Positions 25,101 through 31,913 of a stretch of DNA of 32,208 bases are shown piece by piece. The notes beneath the pieces are model-generated. The model worked only from the letters and a program-made list of their open reading frames with translations, was not told where the DNA came from and did not search any database. The stretch covers positions 112,191 through 144,398 of the forward strand of contig NC_014723.1 of the NCBI RefSeq assembly GCF_000198775.1. The letters run 5' to 3'. Within the stretch, counting starts at the first letter, position 1; each line of letters starts with the position of its first letter. This DNA comes from Mycetohabitans rhizoxinica HKI 454. GTDB taxonomy: Bacteria > Pseudomonadota > Gammaproteobacteria > Burkholderiales > Burkholderiaceae. A program made the translations under genes and the position numbers.

Positions 25101-26133
25101 GCCGAATCGTGCCACTGAGCGAGACGAAGAACGTGTCGCTCTGGCGCCTGAGCGTGATGCTGTCGAGCGTCATCGCGAGAAGCCCAGGCTTGTTGATCGT
25201 GACGGGCCCGATGCCGTCCACGCTGTGCACCCCGAGCATGAGGTTCCCGGCCAGGTCGAATCCTGCTGTGACTGAGAGCGGCTCGTCGAAAAAGGGAAGC
25301 GTGATGTCGCCGATAAGTTCGACTCCGATCAGCGCGTTCTGTTTCAACTCGACCGAGAAAGTGCTCGGTGTGAACGGAAAACCGGCCAGCGTACCGCTCG
25401 CTGGCGCCCCAGCTAGCCGAATCCGTCCCGAGACGCCGCCCGAGCCGATGAGGAAGTTTTCAAAGGCGATGTTCGCGATCGGCACGGCGGTGGTGATTGC
25501 CGACGGCAGGTGCACGGTCAGGTTGCGGAAGACGACCCCGCGCCAGCTGTTGGGTAGCCCCAGCGCCTGGACTTCCGGCAGGCTCGTGGTGTCCGAGAGG
25601 TCTAGCGCAACCGAGCCTTCGATGACGAATCCCGAACCCGCCACCATCGCTGGAGCGAGCGTGAAGGCATTGGCGCCGTCGAACGTCACGTTCCAGTCCT
25701 GGTCGATGACAATCCCGGCGGCAATGGCGATCTCGGCAAAGGGCCGGCTGGGGTCATCCACCCATCCGCTGCTGCTCATCATCACGGGCTTGAGCATCTC
25801 GCGCGGAAAACGAAGCCGCATGCCGCCGCCCAGCTTCACCCTCAGCCCAGACGGACGAAACTCCGCCCCGAGCGTGACGCTCGTCGCGCTCGCGCCTCCA
25901 AGGATTAGCGCGAAGCCGTTCAGGCCGACAAGGCCGATGACGAGTTCCTCTGCGACCGTCAATCCGACTGAGAAGCTGCCACCGGGTTCCGGCGAGAACA
26001 CCGTCTCTTGATAGTCGGTGACCAGTATTTTGGAGAGGAGCGCCGTGATGTCACCGCCGGGATCGAACCGGTCGATCGGGAAAAGCTCCGTCCGGAATGC
26101 CTTGGGCAGCGGTAAGCCTTCGAAAGCAGGCAT
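19120..26133 (-). CDS. Giant beta-rich protein with three C-terminal concanavalin/LamG-like repeats
   Basis: This 2337-residue protein starts at ATG 26133, with ggag seven bases upstream. Residues 1-830 are a long series of amphipathic beta strands rich in Gly, Phe and Leu ('TGLGLYGLAGLFAFNMEP', 'GSLGLGAGITLGTVADNGFT', 'IVFPGPIILIEGRANVLKSR'). I would first test them against DUF6603-type domains, but I cannot name the family with confidence. Residues about 830-1400 form several less clear domains with Pro-rich linkers ('IPPTVPPPGQPPILPRPVY'). Three jelly-roll (concanavalin/LamG-like) modules follow at about 1407-1625, 1850-2013 and 2020-2185. They share patterns such as 'GIWRIAYGVLTSDV', 'GVVFRYTDAQNYYRFSID' and 'GRLTVHVDGVLVVSVTD', and often bind glycans. 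There is no signal peptide or membrane anchor. It is the last gene of a three-gene operon, 14 bases after the PLD gene, and probably works with it. Confidence 0.85.
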   Translation of the reverse strand: MPAFEGLPLPKAFRTELFPIDRFDPGGDITALLSKILVTDYQETVFSPEPGGSFSVGLTVAEELVIGLVGLNGFALILGGASATSVTLGAEFRPSGLRVKLGGGMRLRFPREMLKPVMMSSSGWVDDPSRPFAEIAIAAGIVIDQDWNVTFDGANAFTLAPAMVAGSGFVIEGSVALDLSDTTSLPEVQALGLPNSWRGVVFRNLTVHLPSAITTAVPIANIAFENFLIGSGGVSGRIRLAGAPASGTLAGFPFTPSTFSVELKQNALIGVELIGDITLPFFDEPLSVTAGFDLAGNLMLGVHSVDGIGPVTINKPGLLAMTLDSITLRRQSDTFFVSLSGTIRLEVADLEWPTFRVQALTIDDAGHVCVEGGWLALPEQYVLSFYGFQLAIAKIGFGTESDGRRWIGFNGDIKLVEGLPAGASVEGMRVRWSPGGALNPSLSLNGVGVEFEVPGSLSFKGFVAMRQPEPGVYRFDGDIELRLTSLDFVLDGELVVGYDQPADLTFFAIYVGVELPVGIPLWSTGLGLYGLAGLFAFNMEPGRAPAEAWYEMPPGASWYHRDPPGVGVARLRKWADAKGSLGLGAGITLGTVADNGFTFAGRLLIAIVFPGPIILIEGRANVLKSRSNLGDEPVFRTLLVIDNRVGTITAGLDARYLIADGGELIDLHGSLEAFFDFHDAGAWHLYLGIDEPRERRISADVFRRIFRADSYFMIEGQRLRTGAWTGIDKHWSFGPLSVDISAWIDGHADLSLKPAYFQGVMSLHGGYGVSVFGFGFHLDATATLAAGVFDPFFIHADLSVSVSLPWPLPDFHVDFPLEWGPDAKPPLLPATVKEVALGHELVSTTWPLPAESLLLPALDAAPPDSDILPVVPLDARPEITFGCSVHDDALVGVNPQPQYPTGSPAGWAQIGNPASNEGPVLIRPAVTEIRLDRWTDTAWQAVARSGKVPDPSLSAAPPTLYGTWMPTMAPPGDGPGPGQTKLRVWAKTPFSFTRRTISQFWSDWFVSMFPDYPCVDLPRDRWVCCNFSAYASGDRLTPPWTCPDNDAFVVTWTAPPPPIVAAHVLAARDAAVKGLCFAPGSEAKILLLRDVKQVVVRTFIDTARETAAVYVNAYDAGERLLSSTSAKDGAAVVDGRGVDHLVVLAKGDGFCVLEVCALIGLDAGEQAEWKAMSQHTLEELVRWSADDNILSPHTTFRLKLVTELGVRLPPGSKVPDAFAGTRTITQLSYFRTEGPPGLSALAPSGNALIPDAGTGGATAPPSIATGLEDLSRYVRQTIPPTVPPPGQPPILPRPVYRGYDAGVIFGVNYVDLMYALEGRDLSLVLYDMNERPVRDAHGRLAVLPNRWARTDQIDLTDSERRWLEVLDHAHCTTGTVDLRTVARNKTVGATGFVLDPMTTYEARLLPLLAHDTFDGYALGAAASGSRAALTGGIFTWSVLDIGSDGAPSIWRIGESSAPASRYVEETAAVSSGPAARNAPFPGGTLLSLADTFRLASGDPDQPSAWTDYRLAALVRSAGNGIIGLGVRMKGSRGYLMKLDRQRNLRQVVLVYPGSALVLAEAAGGYPLNSDLQISIEAVGANLRVYIDGDLTFDIANSVWASGTAALYAAANAGARFADVRVDDLRTTAPIVYRFKFTTSAFADFRHHVLSGDDRAIATVPADAAPIAIASVLAIDPTNPAARSAPGEPEARAFDAVADGALGPAARQTIGRFEAMRLVTGGKTMALLVRTAEPIDWERTVLATSSADPVPSPVPAKGAKFAEIGFATGAPPDPQHEWATVLLLEDRDLTGLAIERRTVPSPDAGDLPAGTALWTGNFLDADEIGDGTPTLQWQPAFADLSELSFVVPPGEGAPQWSATLGVLSQTGAFMTPDSTPLGHPLEQPSRGTLALGPPLAAADIRLTMNLDMPGNGAAGVVFRYTDAQNYYRFSIDRTSRRRILVRFSGGAFQVLHVSALPPSMATTYAVVVEAVGGRLTVHVDGVLVVSVTDATNVGTSVGFYAQRNSQASFSGVRINRILRTLREWRIDDSSPNGDRGIWRIAYGVLTSDVAQPPAMGESFAVLAAGAWSDLQINATLVPKASGVGEYGLVWRYISPRDHVRLALDLAAATGRLVVRTAGTDAVLWSGSMPPGGPARRVSIKAIGHRLVLSVDGAVLTDIADAGLGKGTAGAFASLTAGIEVAPPEILHAVPTFERWYAFGAEPFLVSGRRVRITASMEPGGYASLAGEEARWKGLAVAGFQPSFPREGVDVRLVDHAGAVLHARRFRSTASYTPLAVRIVRAADGTGFVLVPAGAGSLPTGEIRIEFTFRRDNTTLNQDSLVLRQEGETSPETVAITVA

Positions 26134-26147
26134 GAGGTGGCTCCGGT

Positions 26148-27677
26148 TCAGACAAGCGCCGGCGGGCCGGCGTAAGGGTCGATCAAGTCGCGAATCGCGC
26201 GTGAGTGGCCCACAGGCGGCGGCGTGGTCCCGGGTCCTACCGGATAAAGAGCTGATTTGTTGAGTGGGTAGGGTTTGAGGTGACCGGCGTTCGCCGCCGT
26301 ATCTGCCTTGAACAGCGCGAAGGATGCCACTGGATCGTCAAGCGTTCCTGGTGCTCGCCCAGTATGCTCCGCCCAGAGCGCCTTGCGACACTCGCGCGCA
26401 AAGCCCCCGACTGCGTCGACGATGCCGACGTGGACCTCGCCATCGTACGTCATGCTTCTCTGCCCGACATTCGTCGAGCCAATCAAGACAAGCTCATCGT
26501 CGACGATCATGAGTTTAGAATGAACGTAGACGTCGTCGGTGCCATTTTGGAGCGACGCCACGACGATGTCGCCAGGCGAGCCCGCCAAACGGATGGAGAG
26601 TAGGTAATTTACTCCGAGGTCGCGCTGGTACTTCTGGTAGATGTGCGCCGCATCTTCGGCATTACTCGGCGTCAGCACCACGACATTGACGCCGCGCCGC
26701 ATCGCCTCGCCTAGTTGATACACGATGTCGACATCGCGGCCGGGGCTGGCTGGGCGTGAGAATCGCGGTGGGTAGTCCCACGGCAGGAAATACTGGTCCT
26801 CGATATAGAGGTAGGCGGAGGCCGTGCGGATCGCGTTAAGATACGAGGCCCAAATGGTGAACTCGCCGCGCGGCGACCAGCTATAGCCGGAGAGGGCGTT
26901 CGTGATGCCGAAGTTCCGCAGCACTTGGACGGAGTGCGTCCCTCCAGCCGGCGCTCCCCCAACAGGCGTCGTGATGAGCGGCTGCGGTGGCAGCAGCGGT
27001 TTCATGCCAAGGGTGCGGGAGCTGTCGTTCCATCGCTCGCGGAAGCACAGATCGAGATCCGCGACAGCGGGACCGGTGATCGCGACGCCTGTGTCGTGCG
27101 TTGGTGCACCGGCAGGGTCTCGGCCGACGACGAAGGTCGCGTGTGTCGAGTCGTCCCAGCGGGTCTTCGAGATGTCGATTGAGCCGAGCACCGCCGTACT
27201 GCCCCTGGGCATTTTAAACACAGCCACTTTCTGATGATTGCTCCCTGCCGGTGGAAAGCGATTGTCAAGGCACGCCGTCCAGATGCCGTGCTGCAGTCGA
27301 AGTCGGTCGATGGCGAGTCCATTGGTAACGACAGATCCAGTATGCGAGGAAAGGAGGGGATAGATGGCCGCGCCGGCCGTATGCGCGCTGCTCATATCCT
27401 CAAGCGCCGTTGGCGGAGTCGGATAGCCGAGCGGGTTGACGGCCTCGAACCGCCAGCCCGTATGATAGGCTTCCGTCAGCCCGGCTTTGACCATGTTCAA
27501 ATGCCAGCGCTTCATGTATGACTTGCCGTCGATCAGCAATTCGACGGTATTGCCATCGGTCGAGACGGAAAGCTGGGGTCCCGATCCTCCAACCGTATGG
27601 CGACTCTGTGGGACGCCAAGTACATTACCAGCGAGGGGGAGAAACCATTTTGTCTTTAGTTGGTCAAGCGAAGCCAT
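26148..27677 (-). CDS. Phospholipase D superfamily protein with one degenerate HKD motif
   Basis: This 509-residue protein starts at ATG 27677, with ggag six bases upstream. It has two PLD half-domains. The second HKD motif is canonical: 'VYVHSKLMIVDDELVLIGST' then N (H386, K388, D393, GSTN), preceded by 'LYIEDQYFLPW', the IENQYF-like motif of the superfamily. The first is 'NHQKVAVFKMPRGSTAVLGS' with IDIS: H148 and K150 are present, but residue 155, normally Asp, is Lys. PLD enzymes join two HKD motifs into one active site and cut phosphodiester bonds in lipids or nucleic acids; substrate and activity cannot be read here. No signal peptide is present. It is the middle gene of the operon, 18 bases after the upstream gene and 14 before the giant gene. 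Confidence 0.9.
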   Translation of the reverse strand: MASLDQLKTKWFLPLAGNVLGVPQSRHTVGGSGPQLSVSTDGNTVELLIDGKSYMKRWHLNMVKAGLTEAYHTGWRFEAVNPLGYPTPPTALEDMSSAHTAGAAIYPLLSSHTGSVVTNGLAIDRLRLQHGIWTACLDNRFPPAGSNHQKVAVFKMPRGSTAVLGSIDISKTRWDDSTHATFVVGRDPAGAPTHDTGVAITGPAVADLDLCFRERWNDSSRTLGMKPLLPPQPLITTPVGGAPAGGTHSVQVLRNFGITNALSGYSWSPRGEFTIWASYLNAIRTASAYLYIEDQYFLPWDYPPRFSRPASPGRDVDIVYQLGEAMRRGVNVVVLTPSNAEDAAHIYQKYQRDLGVNYLLSIRLAGSPGDIVVASLQNGTDDVYVHSKLMIVDDELVLIGSTNVGQRSMTYDGEVHVGIVDAVGGFARECRKALWAEHTGRAPGTLDDPVASFALFKADTAANAGHLKPYPLNKSALYPVGPGTTPPPVGHSRAIRDLIDPYAGPPALV

Positions 27678-27695
27678 TGGTTCTCCGTGCTAGAA

Positions 27696-30600
27696 TCAAA
27701 CCGGCGTGATGATGGCCGGATGAAAAACGACATTTGTGTGGCCGACCTCGTTGAGGACCTTGAGGCGAAGGTCAATCTGCTCGAAAGTGCGATTCGATAG
27801 AAATACGTAGTCCGTTGTCCCGGGCGCAAGCCACGGCGACGCATTCTGAAACGTGGCCTCAGAAGCGGAGCGAAGCTGGACGAGGAGGCGGGTACGCTGA
27901 CCCGCGTTTTCCCAGCTCAGGTGGATCGCCGGTAGCCGGGTTGCTCCGGCTGGGATCGGCGCCTCGAACGCAAACCTTTCCCCGGAATCGTCAATCCTTA
28001 TCCATTCAGCCACAGTGATCGCAGGCGGCTCGGGCGGAAACTCGTCGAATGCTCGGGCCCAGATCGCCGTCGACGGCTCGGACACATTGCCGCCATGCCC
28101 GCGCGGGTCCGGATCTGTCCGGTCAATTGCCACGACCCGGTACCAAAGGTCGCAAAGCCCTGGTGCGGGATCATCGGCCCATTCGACAGTAACTGGACGA
28201 TTCGCTGGATCGGGATCGGCCGCAATCGCCGCTCGGAACATCATTGTCCGCAGATCACGCGCATCAAGCTCGCTCGACGCCCGGTAGACCCGATATTCGA
28301 ACAGATCGGGTTCCCGATTCGATGCCCATTGCAGCGTTACACGACGGTCGCCGCCGAGCGCATGCGTGATCGCCGGCGCACGAGGCGGCGTGACGTCGGG
28401 CAACCGCACCGGGGTCGCGCACGCGCCGAGAACACTTCGGTTCTGCGCACCGTCGACGAAGGAGGCGCGATAGAGTAAACGGTTCGTAGCCCGACCGTCA
28501 ACTTTGTCGACATAGGCACAGCGCGCGGACGATGGAGCATAGCCGGCGGGATCGTCCGGGCCACGCCGGTCGGGCGCATCGGCAGCAGCCAACGGTTTGA
28601 TGGTGACTTGGACAAAGGCCCGCTCGCATCCCTGTCGATTCGCGAGGACGCGCAGCGCGTCGTCGCTGAAGGCGCGGTAGAGGGCCATCGCACCCGGCTT
28701 CGCCGCCGCCTTCTGCGCCAGAGAGGGCCCGATTGGCAGAAGAGCTCCGATGGCATTAATTAGCTCGGCGACTTGCGCTTTTTTCTCTGGCGTCCAAATC
28801 GGCTCTGCCGCGACATCCGGAAATGCGGGGTCGGCAGCGGTAAGCGGCGTGCGCGGCTGTGCCGCCCAGTCGGCATCGAATACCGCCTCATCGAGCGCGC
28901 GCCAGACGTGTGCGGACAAGTTCGGCTGCGGCACCCAGCGGAAAGTGTGGTACGAATGGCCGTGCCAGTCTGCAGGCGTCGCGTAGACCCGGTCGCTGTC
29001 GACAATCGGCGACGGGGGGGCGGGCCGCTGCCGCCAAACCCGGAATACGCGCTGCGCAGGCGCGCACTGACTTTCGTTTCCGGGTCGCTCCGCGAATGGG
29101 CCCGCGCCCGGCCAACGGTCCGCTGTGCTGGGCGTGGAATCCGCGGCGGTCGCGCTTACATTGGCATAATCGATCACCTTGTCAAGGCTTGGGGCGAGCG
29201 GCACACCACCCGCCATCGGCCCGCCCCCCGCAGCCGGCAAGAAGACCTCGTAGATGCGGGTTCCGTCTCCCTCGTATGTGACGTTGTTGCCGTAGGCGCA
29301 GACGAAGAAACGGTCCTGCCATGCGGCCGGCTCTTGCCAGCCTGCCGGCGGGGCGGAGCCCCCCGACCAGTAGAGACGAAACTCCGACACGTTCGGAGCC
29401 CGCTGCTGCTGCTCCGGGCTCCAGCGCCATCGGAGACGCAGTCCGATCGTCGCTGCCCCCTCGGGACCGAGCCCGACTCGCCAGGCATCGTAGGCGGCGT
29501 CCTTCACAACGATGGGATCGTCGGGGTCGAGCACGTACGCCTCAACCCCTAGCGGCACGGGAGGCCGCGTTTTGTCGATGATGCGGACAGCCTGCGGATG
29601 GATCTCGGCGTCGACGCTGCTGCCGACGTAATACCAGGGCCGCGGAACCGGCTCCGGCGCCCACTGCCACCAACTGGCGTATGGGCTCCTCGGGCTGAAC
29701 CGGCCCAAGAGATCAACCGCGACGAGTTGGTATGCGTACCATCCCTCGTCTAGCCGCAAATCCAGGTAGCCCGGCTCTTTCGGCGGCCAGGTAGGCAGTG
29801 CCGCCGACAGCGGGCCAGGTGCTCCAGCCGGACGGGCCGAGACGAGCGGCTGATTTTTCGTCAGCCAGTTCCGCGCCTCGGCCGGCACCACAGGCGTGTT
29901 CTCCGTGCCGCAGTCGGCGCGGTAGACATGGTGCATGACAGGCGCGCGTGGATCGAGCCAGCCAAGCACTGATGGTCCGTGGGGCCAGTCGAGACCGGCG
30001 CTCCCGGCCGCGTTTCGCACGACGCCAGCGTCGTCCCGGACCGGCCCGCCGGGGAGGGCGTAGACGACGGTGCCAGCGGGCGAGGCAACAGGAGCCTGCG
30101 GCTCAACCTGCAATCCAAAGACGATCCAGGCGTCGATCCCGTCATCGAAACCCGACTGAACGATGTGCGCGAGAACTTTGCGAGGATCGCCGCCAGACAC
30201 GCCTACGTGGTCCGCAACAATCATGTAGTCGAATATTGCGCCTGGCTGCGCCGTCTCATCGGTCCAGGAAAGTCCGAGCATCTCGGCGATCGGTCGATGG
30301 AGCGATCCAGCCATGACTATGTCGAGCGGGTGCAAGCTCCTGAGCGCCGGCGTCGTCCGGTTCGGAGGCGCTGGTAGCGGGATGGTGCGCGAAGCGGCCG
30401 TCATGGGGCCGGCGCCAGGCCCACCTTGGATCAGCCGGATGCAAGCGTCGTGCAAATCCTTAAATGCTGCGCCGGCCCAAGTCCCGGGCGCACCGTAGCG
30501 AACGCGGCCGACTGCCGCCGCCTCGGCAGCCGCCCGATCGACCGCGCCGGTCCATGCGGGGTAGTCCGGATGACGTGATGGCAGAGACAACGGTTGAGGA

Positions 30601-31664
30601 CAGTGCGGTACCGGTTGCCACCCAGCCGTTGCGGCATCACGCAACTCGCCCCAGCAGATATCGAGAATAGCGGCGTCGCTGCCGCCGACGCGCACGCCGC
30701 TCATCCGGTCGGCGAGCAGCTCGACAACGGCGATCGTTCCCGGCGTGCCGACCGCTTCATGAGAAGCGACCGTCATCGCATCGGCGAGGTCGGTCCCGGG
30801 CAACTGGTCAAGCCCTTCTATGAGGATCCTTTGGTAACCGGTTCCGACCGGTGTAAAGCAGATCTGAAGCAGACGCAGCAGCCCTTGAACAGGCCGGATG
30901 CGCACCTGCACGATTTCTTCGCCAGCAATGCGGATAGTCTGCAGCTCATCGGCGGCGACAACGATGCTTTGCTGCGCTGAACTCCGCCCAGTACTGTCGA
31001 AGCCTTCAACGACGATAGCAGTGCCTACTCCGATTAATTGAATATCGACCGCGCCCGCGCCCCCCGGCAGCAGAACCTCAAGTGGCGCGCCAACGACCAG
31101 CATGGGCAGTCCGCCAAGCTCCTTAGACGGCACGGTCACCGCGCGAGCGGCACCGGCACGCGGTCCGCCTCCACTAATTTCGACGCCGTCGATCGTTATC
31201 GGTAGATGTACGAGCTTCGGCAGCGCGATAAAATCAATGCAACGGCGCGCTCTGTGCGGCTCACCAAACGCGATTTTGAGTCGAATCTGGCGCATCAACC
31301 GGTCCGTCGCGCGGTCAAAGCGAACATACGGACGGTCCCTTAGATCGATCCCCTGGACGCCCGGCGACGGCCAATTGCTGGTAAAGACGAGTGGTACCGG
31401 GCTCGTCAGGCGGCCGTCGCCGAGCAAGAGCTCGGTTTGCCCGGGATTCGGCGGCTGACCTTGCGCCGAAATGCAGACTTGGCGCACTTCCCTGTTTCCC
31501 CGCCGGCGGAACAAGAAAAAGCCGTGCCACGGAAACGCGCGCTCGTGCGATGTCGTCCAGCGCAGATGTATTCCGTCGACGAGCGGCGGTTGGTCGGCCA
31601 AAGGCGGATTGTCCCCGCGAATACCGAGCCCCACCATCACTAGACTTGACGATTGCAGCCCCAA
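27696..31664 (-). CDS. Large protein with fibronectin-III-like C-terminal modules
   Basis: This protein of about 1322 residues is the first gene of the operon. The preferred start is TTG 31664, because aggag (31671-31675) lies six bases upstream; a TTG at 31688 in the same frame lacks such a site, and an ATG lies nine codons further in. The N-terminal region has 'PPLVDGIHLRWTTSHERAFP', 'WHGFFLFRRR', a beta-sandwich-like pattern. A middle section has 'GWYAYQLVAVDLLGRFSPRS', a fibronectin-III-like strand set. The last ~230 residues hold two more such modules ('PPRAPAITHALGGDRRVTLQ', 'DLFEYRVYRASS', then 'AIHLSWENAGQRTRLLVQLR'). No enzyme motif, signal peptide or membrane segment is seen. It is probably an adhesive or scaffold component working with the PLD and giant proteins. 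No family is recognised. Confidence 0.85.
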   Translation of the reverse strand: MGLQSSSLVMVGLGIRGDNPPLADQPPLVDGIHLRWTTSHERAFPWHGFFLFRRRGNREVRQVCISAQGQPPNPGQTELLLGDGRLTSPVPLVFTSNWPSPGVQGIDLRDRPYVRFDRATDRLMRQIRLKIAFGEPHRARRCIDFIALPKLVHLPITIDGVEISGGGPRAGAARAVTVPSKELGGLPMLVVGAPLEVLLPGGAGAVDIQLIGVGTAIVVEGFDSTGRSSAQQSIVVAADELQTIRIAGEEIVQVRIRPVQGLLRLLQICFTPVGTGYQRILIEGLDQLPGTDLADAMTVASHEAVGTPGTIAVVELLADRMSGVRVGGSDAAILDICWGELRDAATAGWQPVPHCPQPLSLPSRHPDYPAWTGAVDRAAAEAAAVGRVRYGAPGTWAGAAFKDLHDACIRLIQGGPGAGPMTAASRTIPLPAPPNRTTPALRSLHPLDIVMAGSLHRPIAEMLGLSWTDETAQPGAIFDYMIVADHVGVSGGDPRKVLAHIVQSGFDDGIDAWIVFGLQVEPQAPVASPAGTVVYALPGGPVRDDAGVVRNAAGSAGLDWPHGPSVLGWLDPRAPVMHHVYRADCGTENTPVVPAEARNWLTKNQPLVSARPAGAPGPLSAALPTWPPKEPGYLDLRLDEGWYAYQLVAVDLLGRFSPRSPYASWWQWAPEPVPRPWYYVGSSVDAEIHPQAVRIIDKTRPPVPLGVEAYVLDPDDPIVVKDAAYDAWRVGLGPEGAATIGLRLRWRWSPEQQQRAPNVSEFRLYWSGGSAPPAGWQEPAAWQDRFFVCAYGNNVTYEGDGTRIYEVFLPAAGGGPMAGGVPLAPSLDKVIDYANVSATAADSTPSTADRWPGAGPFAERPGNESQCAPAQRVFRVWRQRPAPPSPIVDSDRVYATPADWHGHSYHTFRWVPQPNLSAHVWRALDEAVFDADWAAQPRTPLTAADPAFPDVAAEPIWTPEKKAQVAELINAIGALLPIGPSLAQKAAAKPGAMALYRAFSDDALRVLANRQGCERAFVQVTIKPLAAADAPDRRGPDDPAGYAPSSARCAYVDKVDGRATNRLLYRASFVDGAQNRSVLGACATPVRLPDVTPPRAPAITHALGGDRRVTLQWASNREPDLFEYRVYRASSELDARDLRTMMFRAAIAADPDPANRPVTVEWADDPAPGLCDLWYRVVAIDRTDPDPRGHGGNVSEPSTAIWARAFDEFPPEPPAITVAEWIRIDDSGERFAFEAPIPAGATRLPAIHLSWENAGQRTRLLVQLRSASEATFQNASPWLAPGTTDYVFLSNRTFEQIDLRLKVLNEVGHTNVVFHPAIITPV

Positions 31665-31717
31665 ACCCCTCTCCTGAAAGACCGACAACTACTATTTAAC
31701 CTGTTAATTTTTTGATC

Positions 31718-31731
31718 GTGCGCTTGCGCAC
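31718..31731. repeat. Palindrome in the operon leader
   Basis: The perfect inverted repeat gtgcgc-tt-gcgcac lies 54 bases upstream of the preferred TTG start, within an otherwise very AT-rich leader (31690-31815). It may be an operator or a leader hairpin. Confidence 0.4.
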
Positions 31732-31800
31732 ACGCATTCTCTCCAAAGAAATTAAAAAATACGCATCTAAATTATTTTTCTTAAATCATCCTTTTTAGTT

Positions 31801-31828
31801 ACTTTATAAAATCCGGCTTATATGTCAA
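31801..31828 (-). promoter_or_regulatory. Promoter candidate for the three-gene operon
   Basis: On the minus strand, a perfect TTGACA -35 (31823-31828) is followed after 16 bases by TAAAGT (31801-31806; 4 of 6 to consensus), with TATAAA also overlapping. It lies about 135 bases upstream of the preferred start. The -35 lies about ten bases from the edge of the IS3 transposase fragment. Confidence 0.55.
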
Positions 31829-31837
31829 GCAAAAATG

Positions 31838-31911
31838 ACGAGTGCGTGGCTTGACTCGCAGGTTCAACTCCAGTTCGCGATAGATCCGGTACACCCGCTT
31901 GTGATTCCAGC
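31838..31911 (-). pseudogene. IS3-family (IS407-like) transposase OrfB fragment
   Basis: The minus strand reads 'WNHKRVYRIYRELELNLRVK' and PRTR, a well-known stretch from the N-terminal part of IS3-family OrfB transposases, ahead of the DDE core. Sequence on both sides is lost: an IS5-family copy begins at 31914, and non-transposase AT-rich DNA begins at about 31835. Confidence 0.75.
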
Positions 31912-31913
31912 TA

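Noticed and set aside
25109..26011. A 300-codon plus-strand open frame opposite the giant gene
   Set aside because: It lies wholly antisense to a long, well-supported gene in GC-rich DNA; its composition (Ser/Pro/Arg-rich) is that of a shadow frame.
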